Assembly: GCA_009783555.1 (NCBI GenBank)
Contig: WRDH01000008.1
Span: 1-64,000 of the forward strand
Source of the DNA: Oscillospiraceae bacterium
GTDB taxonomy: Bacteria; Bacillota; Clostridia; Oscillospirales; Oscillospiraceae
DNA: 64,000 nucleotides
Reading direction: 5' to 3'
Under the pieces are notes generated by a model. It was not told the DNA's origin and made no database searches. It saw nothing but the letters and a program-made list of their open reading frames with translations. This document shows positions 52,905-61,300 of the stretch, piece after piece (position 1 is the stretch's first letter; each line of letters opens with the position of its first letter). Made by a program: the position numbers and the translations under genes.

Positions 52905-54110
52905 TTATGAATTATATATACCAATCAAAGTTTCCATCAATGAGCCTTGAGCGTAGTTATCAAGCGCATACTTTGCGGCATTTTTTCCTCTTTGTGCTCT
53001 ATCGGGATAATGAAGCTCCTTGTGGATTGCTTTTGCAAGGTCTTCGGCGTCCTCGACATTTACAAGTGTGCCGACATCATCGTTAATAATATCCGTAAGC
53101 CCGCCTTGGTTTGTGGCAATAACGGGGCAGCCGCAAGCAAGAGCTTCAATCGCTACAAGCCCGAAGGGTTCGCGGCGGGATGGAACAAGGCTGACATCCG
53201 CTGTGCTGTAGAGCTTGCGAAGTTGTGTGCTGTCCAGATGTCCGAGGAAATAAAGATCACTTAAATTGCTGTCCTTCGCTTGTTTTTTAAGTGCGGTTGC
53301 CAGTTCTCCGTCTCCTGCGATAAATGCCGTGACCTCGCCCGGATACTTTTCTTCGTACATGCGCAATGCTTCAATCATGATGTCAATGCCTTTGAAGTGC
53401 GCGAGCTTACCAACGAATGAAAGAAGCTTTTCTTTGAGTTTAATTGGTTTGCCGAGAATTCCGCTTATCATTTTCTCTATTTCTTCTCTTGGCACAGGGG
53501 CAGGATAGAATCTTTCCGTGTCATACCCGTTTTGCATGAAAATAGCTTTATCTGCACATGTCGGGAACAACTCACCGACCAAATCGTTGTTGTCATTTGA
53601 TATCGTGATAATACGCTTCGCACCCTGCGCAGTCTCGTCAGCGTATTTTCTGAAACGCTCCCACTTCTTGTAGCCCATAAGGTCTGTACCGTGCGCAGTA
53701 ACAACATATGGAACACCCGTTTCAATTGCAAGCCAGCTTAACAGCCAAATATGCTGACCGTGTATGATATCAGGTTTAAACTCACGGACAGCTTGATTTA
53801 CGGCGCTTCTGAATGCCGACAGGTACATGTCAAGCTGTTCTTCATCAAGGTCGGCAAATGTCATCGTACTTCGGGGATGCGTGGTAAAACAGGGGAAATT
53901 GAATGGTAACATGCCTTCGATGACTTCGGTGTGTTGAAAATACACAGGGATTATGCTCACATCAGGGACAGGCGAAAACGATTTGGTGTTTTCAGGCATG
54001 ATAATACAGACCTTATGCCCCTTCTTCTGTAAATGCACTGCAATATTACGGGTATACGTTCCACTACCGGAACCATCGAGAGGAAAGTGATTAATCATAA
54101 GTACGTTCAT
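52905..54110 (-). CDS. Glycosyltransferase family 4 protein
   Basis: A 401-residue GT-B enzyme. It starts MNVLMINHFPLDGSGSGTY, with the acceptor-side Rossmann domain, and has the GT4 donor-binding signature VPSRREPFGLVAIEALACGCPVIA (cut here: VPSRREPFGLVAIEALA) and GGLTDIINDDVGTLV. It moves a sugar from a nucleotide donor to a glycan or lipid. It lies 19 bases before the fused glycosyltransferase gene on the same strand. Confidence 0.92.
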   Translation of the reverse strand: MNVLMINHFPLDGSGSGTYTRNIAVHLQKKGHKVCIIMPENTKSFSPVPDVSIIPVYFQHTEVIEGMLPFNFPCFTTHPRSTMTFADLDEEQLDMYLSAFRSAVNQAVREFKPDIIHGQHIWLLSWLAIETGVPYVVTAHGTDLMGYKKWERFRKYADETAQGAKRIITISNDNNDLVGELFPTCADKAIFMQNGYDTERFYPAPVPREEIEKMISGILGKPIKLKEKLLSFVGKLAHFKGIDIMIEALRMYEEKYPGEVTAFIAGDGELATALKKQAKDSNLSDLYFLGHLDSTQLRKLYSTADVSLVPSRREPFGLVAIEALACGCPVIATNQGGLTDIINDDVGTLVNVEDAEDLAKAIHKELHYPDRAQRGKNAAKYALDNYAQGSLMETLIGIYNS

Positions 54111-54150
54111 GGCAGTTTCCTTTCTTTTTTGTTATTCGTCAGCAGTGTGA

Positions 54151-54263
54151 ATTGAAGTTAATATATTTAATTACTACCGCCAGAGAGTACGTCCTGTACT
54201 CTACTGACGGACGCTCCACCGTCCATGGCTACGCTTTACGTAATTAAATATATTAACTCCAAT
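54151..54263. repeat. 113-bp inverted-repeat element with inner hairpins (MITE-like or structured RNA)
   Basis: The 24-base arms 54151-54174 and 54240-54263 pair throughout, with one G-T. Inside, CCGCCAG-AGAGTAC (54177-54190) pairs with GTACTCT (54196-54202) and CTGACGG (54204-54210), one mismatch and one bulge, and GGACG (54209-54213) can pair with CGTCC (54220-54224). The arms are AT-rich and the interior GC-rich. It lies between two glycosyltransferase genes. Confidence 0.7.
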
Positions 54264-54281
54264 CCCCACTGTTCAAGTCTC

Positions 54282-54304
54282 CTTAATCCTATAAATCCTA
54301 AACC
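54282..54304. repeat. AATCCTA-type simple repeat
   Basis: CTTAATCCTATAAATCCTAA just after the inverted-repeat element, running into the end of the next gene. Confidence 0.4.
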
Positions 54305-55455
54305 TTATCATTAAACTCACTCCAAGCCTCGGACACCTGCTTAAACTCGTCTATATACCTGTTTAAACTGTTCCAACTTACGTCGAAGTTTTTCAGTACC
54401 GTGCTAAATCTCGGATTACCCGTATACTTCGCCAATGATGCCAGACCTCTTTGCAGGCACTCTCTTTGGTATTCTCTTGTGGCTTCCAGGTCGCTTCCCA
54501 ACAAGTAGTTGAAGAGGGGGTTGCGGCCGACCCAGCCTGTGCAGGCGTAGTAGAAGCGGTCTTGTACGGATTTGTCTTCGCGCAGGTTTGGTTCGACGGG
54601 GTAGTTTTTGTATGTGTCATGCAGCGGGTTAAGTCCGATGTCGGTGCAGGTTCTTCCGCCTTTTGCGATTTCCAGACCGAGCATAGTGTCTTCGCCGCGG
54701 CATAGGTACAGGACGTCGTCCATGTAATAGTGCGAAGAGAAAAACGGCGGGAGCTGCGAGAATGCGGAGAGCTGTATAGCCATATTGCCGCCCAAAACTT
54801 TTTTACACGGCTTTGCCTCGGGGTTTTCTTCCTGGATAACCAGGCATCTGTGAGTTTCGCTTTTTTCCCAATACTCCAGCATATTTGATTTTTGCACGCC
54901 TGCCAGCAAATCGCCCATGCCGTCAAACGATGCATGAGGCAGAATGTTATATCCGCTGTATTCGCCTGTTGTAACTTGCGCGCCGGAGTTTAGATGTTGC
55001 AAGTGCGCTCCGAAAAAGTCAATATCTTCAAGTTCAAGCTTATCTCCGTTTTTCTTAAGAACTCTCGGATATACGTCGGAATCGATGAAGAACAAGGTAT
55101 CCATTCCGCGTAAAATCGCTTCCATAACCACTATCATGCGGTTAAAACCGTATGGAACCAGTCCGCTCTTTGTATCGACAGGACATTCAAGCAATACTTT
55201 CATAGCGGCATCGGAAACTCCCCGCTTTAGCAGTTGTTCTTTGCAATAGAGCGGGTTGTTTATATTTACGGCGTAAAACGGAACCTTTTCACTTATTCTT
55301 CGCTCAACTTTAGGGTCGTGCTGACATGTATAGGCAACAATTACGCAATCAAGCTTATGTCCGAATTTCTCTGCATTTTCAATAAAGCCCATGAGTTCTG
55401 TTTCAGAGTCAAGGCTTCTGATTATCATTCCCAAGGCTTTTTTCACAAGCTTCAC
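54298..55455 (-). CDS. GT-A-like glycosyltransferase
   Basis: A 385-residue cytoplasmic protein with the pattern of a GT-A transferase: LDCVIVAYTCQHD near the start, MDTLFFIDSDVYPRV near residue 130 with the DxD metal motif (DSD), LGGNMAIQLSAFSQ and CRGEDTMLGLEIA further on. The family is not clear to me. It is the first gene of the three-gene glycosyltransferase group (with those at 52905 and 51119), though the inverted-repeat element lies in between. The group may decorate a surface protein or a cell-wall glycan. Confidence 0.65.
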   Translation of the reverse strand: MKLVKKALGMIIRSLDSETELMGFIENAEKFGHKLDCVIVAYTCQHDPKVERRISEKVPFYAVNINNPLYCKEQLLKRGVSDAAMKVLLECPVDTKSGLVPYGFNRMIVVMEAILRGMDTLFFIDSDVYPRVLKKNGDKLELEDIDFFGAHLQHLNSGAQVTTGEYSGYNILPHASFDGMGDLLAGVQKSNMLEYWEKSETHRCLVIQEENPEAKPCKKVLGGNMAIQLSAFSQLPPFFSSHYYMDDVLYLCRGEDTMLGLEIAKGGRTCTDIGLNPLHDTYKNYPVEPNLREDKSVQDRFYYACTGWVGRNPLFNYLLGSDLEATREYQRECLQRGLASLAKYTGNPRFSTVLKNFDVSWNSLNRYIDEFKQVSEAWSEFNDKV

Positions 55456-55522
55456 CTCATTTTCTATAAACCGACGATACAGACTATGATGTATAATATA
55501 ATTTCTATTAACGACGCTTTTG

Positions 55523-55550
55523 AATCCTAAATCTTAAATCCTAATCCTAA
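55523..55550. repeat. AATCCTA-type simple repeat
   Basis: Four AATCCTAA/ATCTTAAA-like units upstream of the glycosyltransferase gene. The rest of the 254-base divergent gap to 55709 holds no motif I can support. Confidence 0.5.
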
Positions 55551-55709
55551 TGTTAGCACAATTTACCTGAAAAGTGAAGAAGTATTTGTAACAGAAGCTC
55601 TTGCACTCTAAATAAAAAAATGCTAAAGTGAGTTATGGCGATACTTTGTAGCGCAATGACTCAAAATTTACCGGAAATATGTGTAAAATAACGTGAAATG
55701 GAGATTGTT

Positions 55710-56285
55710 ATGTCAGTAAAAAAAGTAGAGATTGAAGGTTCGGGCAAGCATTGTCATGTCAGCCGTGAGACGCTTGATATTTTGTTCGGCGACGGGTTTG
55801 AGCTGGAAATCAAGAAAATGCTGTCACAGCCCGGTCAGTACGCAACCCCGCATAAAATAACGGTTGTCGGACCTAAAAGATCCGCAGAAATCACTATTCT
55901 CGGACCCGTCCGCGTCGCTGACCAAATAGAGCTATCGCTTACAGACGCGACATATCTTGGCTTTGATGCTCCCATCCGCGAGAGCGGTGCAATAGAAGGC
56001 AGCCCCGGATGTAAGCTTGTCGGACCCAAAGGCGAAAGGGAAATAAAAGAAGGCGTCATCATCGCAAAACGGCACATCCACATCACCCCCGAAGACGCGG
56101 AAAAATTCAGTGTAGCAGACAAAGACATAGTAAAGGTAAAAGTCCATGGCGACAGATCCCTCATCTTAGACGAAGTCGTCATCCGCGTAAGCCCCGACTT
56201 CGCAACCTACATGCACGTCGACTACGACGAATACAACGCCGCCTCGATATCGGAAGATAACAAACATGGAGAAATAGTGGAGTAG
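55710..56285 (+). CDS. Phosphate propanoyltransferase (PduL type)
   Basis: A 191-residue PduL-fold acyltransferase that exchanges CoA and phosphate on propionyl or acetyl groups. Two repeated halves carry the metal-binding histidines: GKHCHVSRETLD and AKRHIHITPEDAEKFSV. The pattern GPKRSAEITILGPVR and GPKGEREIKEGVI also fits. ATG 55710 is chosen, with GGAG upstream. No microcompartment genes or encapsulation peptide are seen, so it probably serves as a stand-alone phosphotransacetylase. It ends at a bidirectional terminator. Confidence 0.9.
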   Translation: MSVKKVEIEGSGKHCHVSRETLDILFGDGFELEIKKMLSQPGQYATPHKITVVGPKRSAEITILGPVRVADQIELSLTDATYLGFDAPIRESGAIEGSPGCKLVGPKGEREIKEGVIIAKRHIHITPEDAEKFSVADKDIVKVKVHGDRSLILDEVVIRVSPDFATYMHVDYDEYNAASISEDNKHGEIVE

Positions 56286-56293
56286 AAGCAACA

Positions 56294-56334
56294 AAAAAGT
56301 GGAATTGGCCCATTTTGGGACAATTCCACTTTTT
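56294..56334. terminator. Bidirectional terminator between pduL and secG
   Basis: A 14-bp stem (56294-56307 with 56321-56334) flanked by A and T runs, with CCC/GGG pairing possible in the loop. It serves both convergent genes. Confidence 0.9.
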
Positions 56335-56344
56335 ACTATAGCTG

Positions 56345-56578
56345 TTACATTAAATTCAAAATAACGGTAAGCACAACAAATACTCCGGCGACCCATTTTG
56401 TTGCCAGGGCGAGACGTGCGTCACGGGATTTTGCTTTATTCTTTGAAAGATACGACTCATTGGCTCCCGTAAATGCCGACAACCCCGAGTTTTTCCCGGA
56501 TTGCAAAACAATTACGCAAATAAGAACAAGACATAATAATATATGTATTGACACGAAAACATTTTTAACGATATCCAT
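56345..56578 (-). CDS. secG: Preprotein translocase subunit SecG
   Basis: A 77-residue membrane protein with two helices (residues about 3-24 and 53-75) and the loop LQSGKNSGLSAFTGANESYL, diagnostic of SecG, the accessory subunit of the SecYE channel. AAGGAG stands before ATG 56578. Confidence 0.94.
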   Translation of the reverse strand: MDIVKNVFVSIHILLCLVLICVIVLQSGKNSGLSAFTGANESYLSKNKAKSRDARLALATKWVAGVFVVLTVILNLM

Positions 56579-56672
56579 TAACCGATGCTCCTTATATATA
56601 CTAGGGATTCCCACGGAAAGCCATACTAGCATACTTTTTAAGTGAATGCAAGCAAAATTTCAAAGCCACGAC

Positions 56673-56699
56673 AAGACAGATGAACCATCCCCTTGTCTT
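56673..56699 (-). repeat. GGGGACGGTTC hairpin repeat, copy 13 (distant)
   Basis: AAGACAG (56673-56679) pairs with TTGTCTT (56693-56699), 6 bp plus one G-T. The core reads GGGGATGGTTC. It lies 19 kb from the main cluster, between secG and a small membrane-protein gene. Confidence 0.75.
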
Positions 56700-56712
56700 T
56701 TAGCCGGCAACA

Positions 56713-57033
56713 TTATGACAACTGATCACGTATGTATTCGAGCATGTCCGTTATTGTTTCAAATTCGGCAATTCTTGAGGTCAGGAAGAGGGTTAGAAAT
56801 ACCACTACCGCAATTACTATGATCCAAATGATAATCTTTAGTATTGTCCTTACTACGCGGCGTTTTTTCTTTTTCTTCGGCTTTTTTTCATCCGGGGCTT
56901 TCTTTTCTACAGGCTTTTCAGCTTTTTCAGCCGATTTTTCGACTTTCTCTGCCCCTTTATTTTCGCTTGCGGGTTGTTCCGCAGCCGGTTTTTCTTGTTC
57001 TTCAGCGGGTGAAGGCACAGGTGTATTTTCCAT
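56713..57033 (-). CDS. Small membrane protein with a charged N-terminal tail (paralogue A)
   Basis: A 106-residue protein of unknown function: residues 1-60 are rich in P, A, E and K, ending in a basic block (KKPKKKKKRRVVR); one membrane helix follows (about 63-85); the last 20 residues (ISRAEFETITDMLEYIRDQ-like) form an amphipathic end. It shares this plan with the gene at 57132-57500, so they are tandem paralogues. The basic block would put the N-terminus in the cytoplasm. Confidence 0.65.
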   Translation of the reverse strand: MENTPVPSPAEEQEKPAAEQPASENKGAEKVEKSAEKAEKPVEKKAPDEKKPKKKKKRRVVRTILKIIIWIIVIAVVVFLTLFLTSRIAEFETITDMLEYIRDQLS

Positions 57034-57131
57034 AATAAATCCGTTCCTTTCATTACTATCAGCTTGCGTAACGATTACGAATTAACTGCCAAATCCACAA
57101 TATAATAAAGATAGTTATTTTCTATGCATTA

Positions 57132-57500
57132 TCAGTTTCGTATTCGCTGCCACATCAAATCAAGCTCAACACGCATGCTTGCAAGCATAGCGCCAATCGA
57201 TTCGTATTTTGCGAAATATGCCACAAGATAGAGTATCAAGAAAACGCCGACGGCAATTATAACGAGTGCAAGAAGGATTCTAAGCAATGACTTTATGGGA
57301 TGCCTCTTCTGCTTACGCTTACCCTTTGGCTTTTTCTTTGCAGCGGCAGAATCGGCTTCTTGCTCCTTGGGTTTCGTCTCTTCTTGCGGTTCTGCTTGCG
57401 CTTCAGCAGGCGGTGCAGCTTGTGCTTCGGCTTGCGGCTCGGCGGGTGCTGTTTGCTCTGCTGCTTCTTCGGGATTGTTATTAGGTGTATCTGTCTGCAT
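57132..57500 (-). CDS. Small membrane protein with a charged N-terminal tail (paralogue B)
   Basis: A 122-residue protein of unknown function with the same plan as its neighbour: an A/P/E/Q-rich tail with AEAQAAPPAEAQAEPQEE repeats, a basic block (KKKPKGKRKQKRH), one membrane helix (about 75-97) and a short outer end AKYESIGAMLASMRVELDL, which aligns with AEFETITDMLEYIRDQL of paralogue A. Both lie between the adhesin/lipoprotein genes and secG on one strand. Confidence 0.65.
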   Translation of the reverse strand: MQTDTPNNNPEEAAEQTAPAEPQAEAQAAPPAEAQAEPQEETKPKEQEADSAAAKKKPKGKRKQKRHPIKSLLRILLALVIIAVGVFLILYLVAYFAKYESIGAMLASMRVELDLMWQRIRN

Positions 57501-57528
57501 AATAACTATTTCCTTTCCTTTATCCTAA

Positions 57529-58317
57529 CTATTCAAAAACTAAGTCACCGTTTATAATGGACAGTTCCAAATCGTCGGTTTCCCAGGGGTTGAAGGTTTC
57601 GGCGGATAGCATTGAGATGCCTTCTTCAAATTCAACATATACAATCCATTCCGTTATCACTATATCTTCTTCATATAGCCTTATGTTCACGGGAGCGGTA
57701 TCGTCGGAAAGGAGTCTTCCCTCGAAGAGGTAGACCTCTCCTCTTTCGGGGTTGTCTGCTTCTCGCATGGTAACGAATGATATGCTCTCGTTTGTATGGT
57801 TATGTAGAGTGAAACGTATGGGAATCTCTCTTCTGATTGGATTTTGAGTATGCGCGGGAGCATCGCCTTCGCGGACAATCTGCCCTCTCATTGTATCTAC
57901 ATTACCGTCTCTGTGGTGAATAGTCAATACGGGAGTTCCGGAATCGTTGGTTACTACTGCTTCACAGGCGTTGGTAAGAGGGACATTTTCGAAAATATAA
58001 ATTCCCCGGTCTCTGTCTCTTGCCATCACATGATAACTCGTGTTCACCACCTCTAATGTAACTCCAAACGACCCGTACCTTCTTTGATCTCTGGTGTTTT
58101 TGATTATATCGGGTCCCATATCCTGTTCAAAAACATCAGTTCCGTCCCCGGAAGAGGGAAATACAAAAAGCTCGTGTACAATATCACTTGCCTCGTTGGT
58201 AAACACCACACCTATATAATTTACATACTGGCGGGTATCCACGGTTCTGTTGCATGCTATAAGAAACACGGATAATAAAACCATTCCTGCCAATAAGACA
58301 AATAACCTTCTATTCAT
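57529..58317 (-). CDS. Lipoprotein of unknown function with two similar domains
   Basis: A 262-residue protein. Residues 1-22 are a lipoprotein signal ending in lipobox FLIAC. The mature part seems to hold two similar beta-rich units, both with an N-x-(T/S)-x-x-I-x-x-L/V strand (FTNEASDIVHELFVF and LHNHTNESISFVTMR), followed by an acidic D/G-rich turn. I do not recognise a characterised family. ATG 58317 is chosen because GGAGAG stands six bases before it. It directly follows the giant adhesin gene. Confidence 0.65.
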   Translation of the reverse strand: MNRRLFVLLAGMVLLSVFLIACNRTVDTRQYVNYIGVVFTNEASDIVHELFVFPSSGDGTDVFEQDMGPDIIKNTRDQRRYGSFGVTLEVVNTSYHVMARDRDRGIYIFENVPLTNACEAVVTNDSGTPVLTIHHRDGNVDTMRGQIVREGDAPAHTQNPIRREIPIRFTLHNHTNESISFVTMREADNPERGEVYLFEGRLLSDDTAPVNIRLYEEDIVITEWIVYVEFEEGISMLSAETFNPWETDDLELSIINGDLVFE

Positions 58318-58343
58318 TCGGAGCTCTCCATTTCTCGGACTTT

Positions 58344-58371
58344 CGCTCACGATTATATTTAATCGTGAGCG
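58344..58371. terminator. Hairpin between adhesin and lipoprotein genes
   Basis: A perfect 11-bp stem CGCTCACGATT/AATCGTGAGCG (58344-58354 with 58361-58371), loop ATATTT. There is no T-run on the minus strand, so it may stabilise mRNA ends or only weakly terminate. Confidence 0.5.
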
Positions 58372-58390
58372 ATTATAGTTTTTTGCAATA

Positions 58391-61300
58391 CTATACTACA
58401 TTAGTTGAGGGGGCTGCGTCAAGCTCTTCGTCTTTGTCCTCGTCTTCATCTTCGGGCTTGTTTTCCCTTTTAATAGCCAGGAACACCAGCAGCAGCACCA
58501 TGTGCAGGATGAAGAATGCGCCTATGAGCGGAGTCCATCTTGTTATCCAGACTACGGGGAGCCGGATGTTTTCAAGCAGCAGGAAGAGTATAAGCGGAAT
58601 GATTCCCGCAAGCAGTGCCGGTACTCTCAGCTTCATCAGGCGGTGACGGAAGCGTTTTTCTTTGTTTTCTTCGCCATCCGTTTCAGCATCATCTCTCTTC
58701 GCAGCATCAGCTTCACTATACTCATCATCCTCGTCTTCTACCCTGTTCTTACGCCTTTTAACAAAGAGCGTTATCATCAGCACAACAGCGTTGAGCAGTG
58801 CAAGCATTGACATCAGGAGGTTGAGCAGCGACCATGCATAGCCGACTCCGAAGTTGCCGAGCGGTACATTACCTTCGAGCAAGTCAAAGAATATGTTGCC
58901 CGTCTGATTGTCGAGTTGTTCCTGTATCGACTCTCTGTAAGTACGCGGAGCCGGGGGAGCTGCGTCAGTATCTGTCGGAGTTGCTATGGTTGCCGGCAAA
59001 TCATCGTGCGGCACATCATCAAAGTCAGCCTCCGGCACATGCTCATCGTCCTCGGTTATTTCGATGACTATTTCGTCTTCGTCTTCCTCTTCTTCGTCTT
59101 CCTCTTCTTCAACTACCACGACAGGCGGCGGTGGAGGCGGGTCCTCCGGCGGAGGTGGTGGCGGAGGTGGTGGCGGAGGTGCGTCCGGTGGTATCGGAAT
59201 AAGTATAAATGTGACGGTAATACCTTCGTCTGTAATAACCACGTCTCTTGTAGCCGTCTGTCCCGGAGCCAGCATATATCCCGGCGGAATGGTTACAATA
59301 CGCACACGATAGTTACCGGGCGGAAGTGTTTCGAGTAATTTTACGAGTTCTTCGTCTGAGGTTGCACGCCCTATGACATTGCCGTCCTCGTCTAAAAGTT
59401 CAAACGCTGCACCCGGTACAGAAACTCCGGGCGTTCCCTGCTCAATGACGGTCACATTTACGGGATAGCGTATTCTCTCGTTATGGAAGGTCTCAACTAC
59501 ACCTACTGCCGCTGTACCTGCCATTGTGACTTCAATCTCACGGGAGAACTCCTCATCACGCAGCCACCCCGTCGGAGCGGATGTCTCTGTTAACAGGTAA
59601 TTACCCACAGGCACACCTGCGAAAACAATTCTGCCTTCGGAGTCTGTTGTTGCAGTCCTCATCGGAAATGCCGCTCTTGTCATATTCTCAAACGGTCCGG
59701 GTGTGTATAAGGCTGTCAGCGTGAACACTGCACCCGAAAGAGGTTCATCAGTATCAGCATCAAGCTTCACAACAGTCACCGGAGCAGTTGGGATGGGTGG
59801 ATTAAGAAATGTACCAAATGCATTATTGGCTGAAGCCATGATATTGACCTCAAACGTTCGGGGGTTCTGCTGGGTGGAGAGCCGGTATCCCGGCGGTGCT
59901 TCAATCTCTTCTATCGTAAGTTGTGAGGTTACGACACGATTGGGTACAGTGACTGTCCCGTTCGGACCCGTCCTAAATTCGCCCACTATGCCATTAGCAT
60001 CTGAAACTCTGAAGAGCGCACCCGGCAAAAGTGCCTGAGTCTCTGCATCGCGTTTTGTAATAGTCACATCCCGCACCGGCATGTTTGCGAATATGAAGGT
60101 TGTGTCTGAACCGTATATATTGCAATCGTCGGTGACGGTGAACTCTATTTCGTTAATATCTCCAAGAGCATATCCGTCCGGGGCATGTACCTCCTTAAGA
60201 ATGTAATTACCCGGCGGTAGATTAGCGACATGAACCGACATATTGTTAATATGGTTTACGGGATAATCAAATAGCGGCTCCGCATCACCCTTCTTCCATA
60301 CTTCAAACACAGCTCCCGACTCAAGCACAAAAGCTTCAGGATCATGCACTCTGGGATCAAACGCCACGACATCAGGAGCAGTAGGAGTATCAGTATCAGG
60401 AGCAACAAGTTCTAAACCTTTACCAAGTGATGCCAATTTATCAATCTTATACACGTAAAACGGAATCGATGTGATGGTAACCTCGGCACTGATAACCGTC
60501 CATGGATCGCGAACAATTTTGGAAGCGGTTGAGTTTGTAATATTACTGCCCGTGAATGTTACTGTGTTTTCTACTTGATAATTCCCATCTCTATTAAGCT
60601 CAACTAAGTTATCGTCTATTCTTGAGGTATACGTGATGTGATGCGCAGTATTGAAATTATAAAACGGAAGACCGGTAGAAGGATTACTGGCAGGGTTGAA
60701 AACAATTCTAATATCTGTCTTTCCATAGTCAACATGATAAGGCGAAAAACCTGACGCTACCGTTCTGGTAAAAATATGTACTCTATAATCCTCATTGGCT
60801 AACCAAGGACTACCGGCAGTACCGTCGGCATTAAGGGTGCCGGTGCCTCGCCTCAATAATGTTCCGGAAGTATTGCTTCCTTTATATACGTTTATGCTTT
60901 CCGGAAGCAGAATCTGCCCTTTACCCAACTGATCGAGAACCTGTGCATTTCTCACTGTCAATCCGGGCTGGTTGAGTGTCAACCTCCAGTTAATAGTATT
61001 GCCGTTTCCTGCAACACTGTCTTTAGACACATACAATCCTGTTGGTGCAGTCACGGATGCCGTGATGGCAGGTGCGGTACCCACCCGTACATTGTTAGTG
61101 TAAGATCCAACCAAAGGCGCCGGTGCTGTTACCCGGTCTGTTTCATAAATAATCTTTATGGCTCCTGCTACATTAGGAATATGTAATCTAAATCCAATGT
61201 TTTCGCGAGTAGGATTGGAGCCACCGAGTTGGCTTGCTGCCGGAAGTCCGGTTGCTTGTGTCATCAGCGTCAAATGTGGATTATTAAGAGGTGCAGGAGG

